Shown in pieces: positions 50,675-59,339 of a stretch of 64,000 nt of DNA. Positions within the stretch are counted from its first letter, which is position 1. Each line of letters opens with the position of its first letter. The notes under the pieces were generated by a model that was given only the letters and a program-made list of their open reading frames with translations, had not been told where the DNA came from and did no database searches. The position numbers and the translations under genes are program-made. Source of the DNA: Terrimonas ginsenosidimutans (GTDB lineage Bacteria; Bacteroidota; Bacteroidia; Chitinophagales; Chitinophagaceae); the NCBI RefSeq assembly GCF_022012415.1, contig NZ_JAKLTR010000002.1, positions 496,001-560,000 on the forward strand. The letters run 5' to 3'.

Positions 50675-53020
50675 ATGAGATGCATCCTCCTCTTATTCTT
50701 TCTGACCATCACCGCTGATCTTTTCTGCCAGGAAACCGCGGCTGCCAGGGTACGGTCACTACTTGCAAAGGCAACCGCCCAGCGCCCGGAATTTGGCGAC
50801 ACATCTCCGCAGGCAGGGCTTGCTATACGCCACGCCGAACAGGCGATGGCGATAGCTGGTAAAAACAAGATGGCCAGGGAATTCCATGAAGCAGGCATGT
50901 TGAAGATCGAAGCTCTCTATGCCACCGGAAAAGTGCAGGCGATGGAGCAGATGCTTCTTTCCACCAAAGACTCTCTCAAAGCAGAAGTGGCCCGCAACAT
51001 CAGCCGGCATTACAACGATGGATACTTCTGTCCGCGGGATGCTTCAAAATCCGTTGAATATGCCAGGCTGTCCATAGAGCTCAGCCAGGGAGCAAAGGAT
51101 CTGACCCGACGTGTGAATGGGTTGAATCAACTGGCATATGTTTATCTCAGGTCAGGGGATGCTGACAAGGCGGAAGAGAAGTTCACAGAAGTGGTAAGGA
51201 TCGCCAGTCGTCTACGGTCAGAGCATGCATCGTTTCCATACCTGCACCTGATGCTGATCAATGAATGGAGGGGATACCTGAACAAAGCAGTCCAGATCGG
51301 TCTGGACGGGATCAGGCACCTGGATTTCACCGGCTACACGCTTTACAAAACGTCTATCTACCTGCATATTGCCCGGATGTACTGGATGCTGAGTGACCTT
51401 GAAAAGAGTATTGAATTCTTCCGGATCGCCCAGCAGGAATGCTTCAGGCAAAAACAGGAGGTCGGATTCTGGTTCTCTACACGCGGGATGATCGATCATC
51501 TGCTCACTCTCCAACGACCAGAAGAAGCCAGGCGGTTGTATGACGAAGCATATCAACTGATCCCTTCACCCAAAGAAAACGAGGCGTACATTCTGCAAAG
51601 GCTGGCATCTGCCCGGCTTAACATCGTATTCAGGCAATACGCGATCGTTGATAGCTGTCTCGCACAGGCCCTGCGGGTCAACGCCGGATCAGACTATGGT
51701 GTGGCGATCGACCGTGCTTATGCGGAACGTTATTTTTCCACGAAGCAATTTGATAAGGCAAAGACAGCTATCGAAAAAAGCCTTTCACAGCCTGAAGCAT
51801 GGTCTGTCTATAATATAGCAGAAGTTCACCAGTTTGCCTATCGTGTTGATTCCGCCCGGGGGGATCTGGCGTCTGCCTTATCACACCTGCATGTATCCAA
51901 AAAGCTGACGGATTCACTGAACGTCAGTGCTAAAGCACGGCAGGCTGAGGAGCTGACCATCCAGTACCAAACAGAAAAGATCAAACGCGATATTCAATTC
52001 AAGGAACAGACGATCCAACTGATGGAAAAACAGCAAGCTTTACAGGCCGCTGCATTCGGAGAGACCAGGCTTAAGTTTGTGATAGACAGTACGGAGAAAC
52101 AAAACCGGTTGCTCTCGATGAGTGCAACAGCTGCTGAAAGAGATAAAGAGCTTGCCGTGAATCAGCGTAATATCGATCAGTTGCAAAGTGATAATGCCAG
52201 CCGGCAATCGCGATTGGAAAATGCGACTTTCACGCGTAATATTATCCTGCTGGTTGTATTATTACTGGCGATCATGCTGCTGATGCTATACCGCCAGTTC
52301 AAGGCCAAACAGGCTGCCAATAAACTGATCGACAAGAAAAATACCCGGCTGGAAGAGCTGGTCAAACAAAAGCAGTCACTTGTGGAGGAAAAGGACTGGT
52401 TGCTGAAAGAGATCCATCACCGGGTGAAGAATAATCTGCAAACGGTGATCAGCCTGCTTGAATCGCAGTCGCACTACCTGGACAGTGAGGCATTATCGGC
52501 CAACCAGGTAAGCCGCAACCGGGTGTATGCCATGTCACTCGTGCATCAGAAATTGTATCAGACAGAAAATGTTGCTTCAGTGCAGATGGATGTTTACCTG
52601 CGGGAACTGGTGGATCATCTGCGGGATTGTATGGATATAAAAGGAATTCAGTTTGTATTAAAGCTGATCCAGATCCAACTGGATGTGTCACAGGCGATCT
52701 CGCTTGGGCTGATCCTGAATGAAGCGATCACCAACTCGATCAAACATGCTTTTCCCAATGGCACAAATGGCGCGATCATCGAAGTGGAGATGGATCGGAA
52801 GGAAGAAGGTGAATTGGTATTCCTGATACGTGACAATGGGATCGGCATCTCTGCCGATTTGCAGAAGAGCCGGCCGACGAGTCTTGGGTTAAAACTGATC
52901 AAAGGGTTGACGGAAGATCTGGAAGGTCGTTTTGAAATGAATACAAAATCGGGAACAGCGATGACCATTACGTTTGTACCGAAAGATCCGTTTAGTAGCT
53001 TGAATGGGGTACTGGCGTAG
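50675..53020 (+). CDS. Sensor histidine kinase with TPR periplasmic region (HisKA_2 type)
   Basis: A 781-aa kinase with signal peptide (LLLFFLTITADLFCQ) and an extracytoplasmic array of tetratricopeptide-like repeats (about 40-430). A coiled coil follows (about 430-530), then one membrane helix (NIILLVVLLLAIMLLMLYRQ). The HisKA_2 phospho-acceptor segment is LLKEIHHRVKNNLQTVISLL, and the HATPase domain shows NEAITNSIKHAFP, IRDNGIGIS and GLKLIKGLTEDLEG. No response regulator is adjacent. The last codons (V-L-A-stop) lie inside the left arm of repeat copy D, which thus provides the stop codon. The original C-terminus may have been different. Confidence 0.93.
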   Translation: MRCILLLFFLTITADLFCQETAAARVRSLLAKATAQRPEFGDTSPQAGLAIRHAEQAMAIAGKNKMAREFHEAGMLKIEALYATGKVQAMEQMLLSTKDSLKAEVARNISRHYNDGYFCPRDASKSVEYARLSIELSQGAKDLTRRVNGLNQLAYVYLRSGDADKAEEKFTEVVRIASRLRSEHASFPYLHLMLINEWRGYLNKAVQIGLDGIRHLDFTGYTLYKTSIYLHIARMYWMLSDLEKSIEFFRIAQQECFRQKQEVGFWFSTRGMIDHLLTLQRPEEARRLYDEAYQLIPSPKENEAYILQRLASARLNIVFRQYAIVDSCLAQALRVNAGSDYGVAIDRAYAERYFSTKQFDKAKTAIEKSLSQPEAWSVYNIAEVHQFAYRVDSARGDLASALSHLHVSKKLTDSLNVSAKARQAEELTIQYQTEKIKRDIQFKEQTIQLMEKQQALQAAAFGETRLKFVIDSTEKQNRLLSMSATAAERDKELAVNQRNIDQLQSDNASRQSRLENATFTRNIILLVVLLLAIMLLMLYRQFKAKQAANKLIDKKNTRLEELVKQKQSLVEEKDWLLKEIHHRVKNNLQTVISLLESQSHYLDSEALSANQVSRNRVYAMSLVHQKLYQTENVASVQMDVYLRELVDHLRDCMDIKGIQFVLKLIQIQLDVSQAISLGLILNEAITNSIKHAFPNGTNGAIIEVEMDRKEEGELVFLIRDNGIGISADLQKSRPTSLGLKLIKGLTEDLEGRFEMNTKSGTAMTITFVPKDPFSSLNGVLA

Positions 53021-53127
53021 GAGGATCGCAAAGAACCGCAAAGTTCGCTAAGATATCGTTCTTAATAATGAATACCTTGGCGGCCTTTGCGGTTCTTTGC
53101 GTCCTTTGCGATCCTCCTACGCCAGTA
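53010..53127. repeat. CGCAAAG repeat, copy D, with 24-bp perfect terminal inverted repeats
   Basis: The ends 53010-53033 and 53104-53127 are exact reverse complements over 24 bp (outer part TACTGGCGTAGGAGGATCGC). Inside, ACCGCAAAGTTCGCTAAGA faces CTTTGCGGTTCTTTGCGTCC. The left end overlaps the 3' end of the kinase gene and contributes its TAG stop; the right end is 25 bp from the stop codon of the convergent YdeI gene. Confidence 0.9.
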
Positions 53128-53152
53128 CAAATTATTTAAACGATACTGATAT

Positions 53153-53815
53153 CTACCGGTTCGCGGGATTCTTCCATTTCTTCCCCAGCCGTTCGATGGT
53201 GCCGGCAACTCTTTCTGCTTTAGTCTCCTCACGCTTTGCCGTTACGATCCACTCGATGTATTCTTTCTTGTTGGTGAAGGAAAGCGTTTCAAAGAACGCA
53301 GCCTGTGCCCTGTTCTTTTTGAAAGCAGCGCTGAGCTCACCAGGCAGCTTTACTTCTTTTGTTTCAGTTTTTACCCAATTGAAGATCTCGCGTTGCGCAG
53401 GTTTGGCGGCTTTTTTCTTTTTATCGCTGGTTGTTTTCGGGCGGAAGCCAAATACAGACCATGTGTCATTAAAAGAGATAAGACTGACCCAGGTGAGTTT
53501 CTCATCTTCCGCCAGCAACTTGTCCCAACCTTTGTCACGGGTGAGATCGGTTTGAATACCTGAACTGCCTTTCGGGTAATAGGCCCAGATCGTCACGTTG
53601 TCTTTTATGAGCTTTAATACTTTGCCGAGTTCCTTTTCCATCTGTGAACGGTCTTTTACAAACCAATGTACCTGGTTGAAGTTTTTAGCGGTGGTGCTGA
53701 TAGATACACCGGAAGGAAGTTCGGGGAATGACTTTTTAAAATAGGAAGGAGCATTGATGGTAAGCAGGGTATCATTTTCCTGGATGCGTAGTTTCTTGAA
53801 AAGGGGAGTTACCAT
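53153..53815 (-). CDS. YdeI/OmpD-associated family protein with N-terminal DUF3052-like domain
   Basis: A 220-aa cytoplasmic protein. The N-terminal half (about 1-125) has the DUF3052-like pattern VHWFVKDRSQMEKEL...TIWAYYPKGSSG, ending in VSLISFNDTWSVFGFRP. The C-terminal half is a YdeI/OmdA module: PGELSAAFKKNRAQAAFFET, LSFTNKKEYIEWIVTAKREE and RVAGTIERLGKKWKNP. No enzymatic activity is known for this family. It sits between repeat copies D and E. Confidence 0.9.
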   Translation of the reverse strand: MVTPLFKKLRIQENDTLLTINAPSYFKKSFPELPSGVSISTTAKNFNQVHWFVKDRSQMEKELGKVLKLIKDNVTIWAYYPKGSSGIQTDLTRDKGWDKLLAEDEKLTWVSLISFNDTWSVFGFRPKTTSDKKKKAAKPAQREIFNWVKTETKEVKLPGELSAAFKKNRAQAAFFETLSFTNKKEYIEWIVTAKREETKAERVAGTIERLGKKWKNPANR

Positions 53816-53866
53816 AGTGAAGTCTGTTAAGCTTTGCCTAAGTTAAGATAAAGAGTTTGATGTTGA

Positions 53867-53991
53867 GTGGCGTAGGAGTATCGCAAAGAACGCAAAGGAA
53901 CCGCAAAGGGCGCAAGTGAATACTTTGCCAAAGACTGATCTCTTTGCGCCCATTGCGGTTCTCAGCGTACTTTGCGATACTCCTACGCCAC
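53867..53991. repeat. CGCAAAG repeat, copy E, with 22-bp perfect terminal inverted repeats
   Basis: The ends 53867-53888 (GTGGCGTAGGAGTATCGCAA, then AG) and 53970-53991 are exact reverse complements. The inner arms (ACGCAAAGGAACCGCAAAGG; CTCTTTGCGCCCATTGCGGT) also pair. It lies between the start of the YdeI gene and the stop codon of the DUF456 gene, 7 bp from the latter. Confidence 0.9.
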
Positions 53992-53997
53992 GCACTA

Positions 53998-54468
53998 TCA
54001 AATACTCTTAATAACATAATACAGCATAAAAAGGCATATCACGATCTTCATAAAGGAGCCAAGCAGAAACCCGACAAAGGAGCCCACCGCAGACTTGAAA
54101 GACCTGTCCGTACTCTGCCCACCGATCATCTCCCCAACAAAAGCACCGAGAAAAGGACCAACGATCACACCGACCGGACCCATCCAGAAGGCAAGCACGA
54201 AGCCAAGCGTGCATCCCCAGGCACCGTATTTGGTACCGCCAAAGCGTTTGGTTCCCCAGATCGGAATCAAATAATCCAGTATGAGCGAGGCGACAGTTAT
54301 GGCAGCCCAGATCCAAAGGAAGCGCGTGGAAAAAGGATTAGGATCCCGCAACTGCTGGATCAGCAGGCCGATGAACGCAATGGGAGGGCCGGGGAGCAGG
54401 GGAAGTATGCTGCCTGCCACGGCGACGAGACAAAGGATGATGCCAAGGGTGATCCAGATGTATTCCAT
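53998..54468 (-). CDS. DUF456 family membrane protein
   Basis: From the ATG at 54466-54468 a 156-aa protein with about four to five membrane helices. It has the DUF456 pattern GSILPLLPGPPIAFIGLLIQ and glycine-rich GPVGVIVGPFLGAFVGEMIG. The function is unknown. Eleven further codons upstream are possible but unlike the family. The Rhs remnant begins 36 bp beyond its start codon, so the promoter region of this gene may have been disturbed by that insertion or rearrangement. Confidence 0.88.
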   Translation of the reverse strand: MEYIWITLGIILCLVAVAGSILPLLPGPPIAFIGLLIQQLRDPNPFSTRFLWIWAAITVASLILDYLIPIWGTKRFGGTKYGAWGCTLGFVLAFWMGPVGVIVGPFLGAFVGEMIGGQSTDRSFKSAVGSFVGFLLGSFMKIVICLFMLYYVIKSI

Positions 54469-54503
54469 GGTTAAATGTATGAAGGAATGATGGGTCCGCA
54501 TGA

Positions 54504-56484
54504 GGAAACCTTACGCTTGATCATAACAAAGGGATCAGCACTATCACCTACAATCATCTGAATCTTCCGGCACAAATTACCCTGCCGGGCAAAGGCAGTA
54601 TCAGTTATACCTATGACGCAAACGGTATAAAACTCAGAAAAACAGTAACCGAACCCGGCAAAACAACAACACTTTACATCGGCGGCAGCGTATATGAAAA
54701 TGATCAGCTGCAGTTTTTAGGAACATCCGATGGACGGATCAGGTTTGTGAAATCAACGCCATCCACTTGTCCCACAGTTTTGCCAGATCGGTTTGTTTTC
54801 GATTATTTCATCAAAGATCATCTGGGTAACGTAAGGATGGTGCTGACCGATCAGCAACAAAATATTTGTTACGTTCCGGCGACTGTCGAAGACGGTCGAT
54901 ATGCGGTCGATATGCGGTCGAGAACCAGGTTTATGACATTGTTGATACAAGGCGTATCGATAAGACGGCTGCTGGTGCCGGATCACAATCAAGTTTCGAA
55001 AACAAGGTTTGCCGGGTGCATGGAGGGCTGACAGGAGAAAAGACCGGCCTTGGTGTTACTTTAAAGGTAATGAGTGGCGACCAGGTGAAGATATCAGCAG
55101 AATCCTTTTACCCAATGCCCGGAGGCGGAAGCCCCGGCTCTTCGATTTCCATGACGCTGTCAGAGCTGTTAACGTCATTTGTACAAAGTAATATAATATC
55201 GGCAGCAGGTCATAGCGGAGTGTCCACTTCCGGCGTTAGCGGAGCAGGAGCTAATAGTTCCTTACTCCCGCTTCATTTAGGAGGTTTGAGCGAAGGGGCT
55301 AATAATGCACGGGCATTTGTAAACTGGATCCTGTTTGATGACCAGTTCAAATTCGTCGCAGGGGATGCAGAACCGGTAAAGGAGTTTGGCGGGTATAAGC
55401 TTCATACCAAGTTTGTTAACTTACCGGTTCAGGTCACTAAAAATGGATTTTTGTATATTTATGTTAGTAATGAGAGTAACCTGCCGGTTTATTTTGATAA
55501 TCTGGTAGTGACGCATACGCCGGGAGCGTTGGTGGAGGAGAGCCATTATTATCCGTTCGGGTTGACCATGGCAGGGATCAATTCTAAGGCTTTAGCTTTC
55601 GGAGAGCCAGGGAATAAGATCAAGTACAACAACATGGAGCTGCAAAGTGAAGAATTTAGTGATGGGGTTGGACTTCAGATGTATGAGTATAAGTATCGTT
55701 TTTACGATTATCAAATAGGGCGTTTTATTTCACAGGACGGATTAGCTGATAAGTATAATCATTACGCTCCGTACCAGTTTGCGGGAAATCAGGTGCCCAA
55801 CGCAATTGATCAAGATGGACTAGAGCCTTATCTGCCAAACTATGCGATGGAGTATCGATTAGCTAAAGAGTTTGGAAGAACTGATTAGTATCTATATGAG
55901 CTGAAGCAATATGAGGGGAAGGTAGGGATTAACGCCATTAAGGTTGCGGCAATAACATGGATAGCTATTTTTCAGCCGCAAATAGGAATACCTTTGATTG
56001 TTGCTGAAATAACAGGGATTCCGGTAACTCCATCCCCGCAAGCTATGTCGGAAGTAACACTATCCAGACTTGCAACGCTCGAAGAGGGAGTGGAAGAGGG
56101 TGCTTTATTGGCAGGCCGCAAAGGAGATATACCACTGTCATCCACATTGGACAGACATGAAATTCCTTCTGCAGCCTCAATGAGAGAGGGACTTGGAATT
56201 GCAACTGATGAATTGCCAGCCATTCAATTGCCAGTTCCCGTGCATAGTAAAACGGGGTCATTTGGTGGCGTAACAGCGGCTAGAAACTATCGAAAAGCGG
56301 AACTGGCACTTATTAAGGCTGGTAAAGTAGAAGAGGCTTTCGAAATGGGAGTGCGCGATTTATAAGAGCAGTTGTTAATTCTCCTCAAGGAAAACAACTT
56401 TTAGAAGTTGCTGGTTATACCGTTCAGGACGTAGATAAAGGTGTTGAAATAATGAGGCAGTACTTTAAAATTTTGATGAAATAA
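54504..56484 (+). pseudogene. Rhs/YD-repeat protein C-terminal tip with toxin domain, multiply broken
   Basis: Orphan 3' part of an RHS protein. It begins abruptly in YD-repeat sequence (GNLTLDHNKGISTITYNHLN), continues through FDYFIKDHLGNVRMVLTD, and contains the RHS core end (YKYRFYDYQIGRFISQDGLA, YNHYAPYQFAGNQVPNAIDQ). It ends in a variable toxin tip (DRHEIPSAASMREGLGI, DELPAIQLPVPVHSKTGSFG). Lesions: no 5' part; an exact 11-bp tandem duplication at 54894-54915 that shifts the frame; an in-frame TAG at 55886-55888; and a one-base loss near 56363. After that the frame resumes as RAVVNSPQGKQLLEVAGYTV and stops at 56482-56484. The longest surviving frame is 54866-55888. The toxin is therefore not made as one chain. 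Confidence 0.88.
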
Positions 56485-56906
56485 TGTTGAGAATTTTACC
56501 CTTTCAAGAAATTGGAAAATGGAAGCTTAATCGATCTGTGATGGACTTAAGCGAACTAGCTCAAAATGTAAATGGCGAAGGTAAGACTGATCATTCGGTG
56601 GTATACTTTGATGATTTTGTAACCGTCGAGTTTCTAAATCACCTATCTAAGTTCATAGGTGCTCATATTAGCTTGAACCCGATTCACCAAGATTTCATTT
56701 TTTCAAGCAAAACTTACGAACAGGTTATTGAGTACTTTTCTCTATTTGGGAAAGAAGTATATATTGAGGGGCAAACAATGGTTGTCAGTGTCGATCTCGG
56801 AATAACAACTTATTTTGAAGATGGGATAAAGGAGGTTGGAGTATTTTCACCTGACTTTGCGATCAATATGATAGAAGGAATGGACTCAGTTTTTCGTAAT
56901 CGGTAG
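56484..56906 (+). CDS. Probable immunity protein for the Rhs toxin tip
   Basis: A 140-aa acidic soluble protein (start MLRILPFQEIGKWKLNRSVM) in AT-rich sequence unlike its neighbours. Its ATG overlaps the TAA of the Rhs toxin reading frame by one base (TAATG), the usual arrangement for a toxin and its cognate immunity protein. It has no signal peptide and no recognised domain. The frame is intact although the toxin gene is broken. The immunity role is inferred from position and size only. Confidence 0.65.
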   Translation: MLRILPFQEIGKWKLNRSVMDLSELAQNVNGEGKTDHSVVYFDDFVTVEFLNHLSKFIGAHISLNPIHQDFIFSSKTYEQVIEYFSLFGKEVYIEGQTMVVSVDLGITTYFEDGIKEVGVFSPDFAINMIEGMDSVFRNR

Positions 56907-57072
56907 AGATCTTTCAATTACCATCAGTCATGCATAATTGTTTTGCTGATTGGCTTCAAAAGTTATTTTTTAATAAGGCCTTTTCGAGGACGGCTCACAA
57001 AGAATATGTGAAAGTTAATAATACCGATAAAACTATGAACTGGGCTTCAAATAGCATTTTGAGTACCGGAAT

Positions 57073-57311
57073 ATGTTTGATTGGCACATGGCGATCCCGT
57101 ACGTTATCACATTCAATGAAGGTCAAAATTTTGTTTATCGGGTACGTACAGTTATTCAACGCGACCGCAACATAATGAGAAAAGGTTGTTTGTAGGTACG
57201 TTTAGTGTAATCACTCGATCTTGCAATCGGGATATGGTCGCATCCGGAATTTGGAGAGAAATGACCAAGTTTTATCAAAGAGTAGCAGCCAAATTTGAAG
57301 GTGCTTCATGA
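57073..57311 (+). pseudogene. Degenerate fragment downstream of the immunity gene
   Basis: A frame beginning ATG at 57073 reads MFDWHMAIPYVITFNEGQNF, then VYRVRTVIQRDRNIMRKG, and stops at about 57195. In the next frame the text continues LFVGTFSVITRSCNRDMVAS and GIWREMTKFYQRVAAKFEGA to the TGA at 57309-57311. One indel near 57192 would join them into a protein of about 78 aa. The family was not recognised; it could be a second immunity or toxin-tip remnant. The 166 bp before it (from 56907) contain only weak frames. Confidence 0.4.
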
Positions 57312-57323
57312 ATTGATAAAAAG

Positions 57324-57365
57324 AAGCCATTGAGCATCCAGTAGAATCATGATGCTCAATGGCTT
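57324..57365. terminator. 15-bp perfect hairpin terminator
   Basis: AAGCCATTGAGCATC (57324-57338) and its exact complement (57351-57365) with a 12-nt loop; A-rich before, T-containing after. It separates the Rhs remnant from the convergent small membrane protein gene. Confidence 0.75.
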
Positions 57366-57375
57366 TAGGATAAGT

Positions 57376-57591
57376 CTACTTATCTTCTTCCATCACCGTT
57401 GCCTGACTTATCGCACTTGCCACGCTACCAGCTACGATAAGATAGTTGGCAATTGTGACGATGAAAGAAGGCAATTCAATCGGAGCTGCAACGATGGTCG
57501 TACCTGCTGCTGCCAAACACAATCCAATATTTCGGAGTGTGCGGAAGAAAGGAGGCGTGTCCTGTTGTAACCGTTGAAAAAATGGTTTCAT
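57376..57591 (-). CDS. Small membrane protein (71 aa)
   Basis: A 71-aa protein: an amphipathic basic N-terminus (MKPFFQRLQQDTPPFFRTLR) followed by two hydrophobic helices (NIGLCLAAAGTTIVAAPIEL; FIVTIANYLIVAGSVASAIS) and a short charged end (VMEEDK). Size and layout recall small holin-like proteins, but no lysis gene is adjacent. It starts at an ATG at 57589-57591 and runs toward the hairpin at 57324-57365. The pseudogene at 57804-58224 lies upstream on the same strand. Function unknown. Confidence 0.65.
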   Translation of the reverse strand: MKPFFQRLQQDTPPFFRTLRNIGLCLAAAGTTIVAAPIELPSFIVTIANYLIVAGSVASAISQATVMEEDK

Positions 57592-57803
57592 TAAATCAAA
57601 ATTTACTGTTGAAAAATGAGGGCAGCCGCCTGATTGTCGATCGCCAATCAGGTGGCTGCCCTGTTTAATGCCTACGACTCAACGACGCCTTTGAGATGTG
57701 CAATTTGAGATGTCTGCCAGTATTACTGCGGGTGTTGATTGATCATTTAACGATCATCCCTTTGGAAAGGGAAAGGCCCGGAATACTGATAAAACGATAA
57801 CTT

Positions 57804-58224
57804 TTACTCTGTGGCCTGCGACACTGCAATAACTGCCAGTGTATTGTGCTCACTGTCTGCAAGCGGATATGCCACACCATTCACCACGTCCTCGAACTGG
57901 ATGCCCATGACGACGATGATCGAGTTTGGACTGTCCGCAGGCAGTTGTGCTGTGAGATTCACGGCAGCGGCAAGGTTCATGTCGATAGGCAATGATGCGC
58001 TACTGGTGATGAACTTGCTGTGCTCGAGGGTTTTCGAAGTCAACATCGATAGCCCCGATCAGAAATCTGAAATGAGTAGCCGCTGAAGGATAGCTCATGC
58101 CCAGCATCGGCGTGAATGGTTGAACAGCGATCGTTATCTCACCTGTTTCGCGATTGATCGCCGGTGTTTAGAATCTCATGTATTCCAGGTACTGTGGTGG
58201 CTTCATCAAAAACTCACCAGAGCT
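57804..58224 (-). pseudogene. Conserved hypothetical protein remnant, frameshifted, with an in-frame stop and truncated start
   Basis: Reading leftward from the edge of the 195-bp array, one frame gives SGEFLMKPPQYLEYMRF, then TAA (58168-58170), then TPAINRETGEITIAVQPFTP and MLGMSYPSAATHFRFLIGAI. Near 58028-58040 the text switches frame and continues TLEHSKFITSSASLPIDMNL to ADSEHNTLAVIAVSQATE, with the stop at 57804. The pieces read as one protein with a point nonsense mutation, one indel and a missing N-terminus that ends where the repeat array starts. The family is not named here. An 80-codon frame (57804-58046) is all that remains open. Confidence 0.65.
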
Positions 58225-58225
58225 T

Positions 58226-58990
58226 CAATTTGACAGGCCTTCTCCAATCAGGCTACAGCCCACGGTTTCAACCGTGGGCGGACAAACAAGGATAGGACCA
58301 GAGTGGTCATTATGATCAAACATCCCGATCGACCATATCCGGCCATTCATTCCCCACGGTTAAAACCGTGGGCTATTGCGCCAACTGCAACGATGACCGA
58401 TAGCCCCAAACCTGGTTCAATATGAACAGGCCTTCCAATCGTGCTACAGCCCACGGTTTCAACCGTGGGCGGACAAACAAGGATAGGAACAGAGCGGTCA
58501 TTATGATCAAACATCCCGTTCGACACTATATCCGGCCATTCATTCCCCACGGTTAAAACCGTGGGCTATTGCGCCAACTGCAACGATGACCGATAGTACC
58601 AATACCTGATTTCAATATGAACAGCTTTCTCCAATCGTGCTACAGCCCACGGTTTCAACCGTGGGCGGACAAACAAGGATAGGAACAGAGCGGTCATTAT
58701 GATCAAACATCCCGTTCGACACTATATCCGGCCATTCATTCCCCACGGTTAAAACCGTCGGCTATTGCGCCAACTGCAACGCTCACCGATAGTCCCACTA
58801 CCTGATTCAATATGACAGGCCTTCTCCAATCAGGCTACAGCCCACGGTTTCAACCGTGGGCGGACAAATAAGGATAGGAACAGAGCGGTCATCATGATCA
58901 AACATCCCGATCGACCATATCCGGCCATTCATTCCCCACGGATAAAACGGTGGGCTATTGCGCCAACTGCGACGCTGACCAATAATCGAA
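58226..58990. repeat. Four tandem units of about 195 bp, each with two REP-like hairpins
   Basis: GCCCACGGTTTCAACCGTGG begins at 58258, 58449, 58645 and 58840, giving periods of 191, 196 and 195 bp. Each unit also has a second palindrome about 95 bp later (CCCACGGTT-AA-AACCGTGGG). The spacers are well conserved, for example CGGACAAACAAGGATAGGA and GCTATTGCGCCAACTGCAAC. The second hairpin is damaged in unit 3 (CCGTCGGC) and unit 4 (GGATAAAACGG). The palindromes resemble REP elements mobilised by RAYT transposases; no such gene is in the window. The array ends about 350 bp before dnaK and abuts a truncated pseudogene. Confidence 0.93.
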
Positions 58991-59339
58991 CTGTCTGATA
59001 CCATATTCAATTGGGACCGGGAGTGAGGTTGCTGATTTGCCGGTCGCCAAGGCTGTGCTCGATTGCAAACTATAAACTGACCTGCCAGCCCATCCCTCTG
59101 CCATCCTTTCCGGGTAAAAATCTCCTTTCTGACAGTTTTATGCGCATCAAAGCCATACTCACATCCGCCCAAAGCCTGAAAATCAGCCTTAAACTGTACT
59201 CCCTTATCCCTCAGCCCCTTATTTCCCAATTTCCACCTGACATTTTTGCACATTTCATGCCGGCGGCATAATGATTGAGAAACAGATGCAGTCTGGTCAG
59301 CTCAAAAGTGACCGGCAATTAAAAGGAGAAAATTATATT
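58991..59339. other. Upstream region of dnaK
   Basis: No gene recognised; opposing frames here (58807-59253 minus, 59011-59271 plus) carry no family pattern. It should contain the dnaK promoter, but no convincing TTG/TAnnTTTG pair or CIRCE-type inverted repeat was found. An unusually good ribosome-binding site, AAAAGGAGAAAA at about 59320-59331, precedes the dnaK ATG. Confidence 0.55.

Noticed and set aside
56930-57175. 81-codon plus-strand frame after the immunity gene
   Set aside because: Its second half is out of frame with the better reading MFDWHMAIPYVITFNEG starting at 57073; treated as debris.
58226-58990. CRISPR array
   Set aside because: The repeats are about 195 bp units with conserved spacers and palindromes; spacers are not unique and no cas gene is present.
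58807-59253. 148-codon minus-strand frame running from the dnaK upstream region into the repeat array
   Set aside because: About a third of it is repeat sequence, and similar frames arise in other repeat units (for example 58347-58550); no domain recognised.
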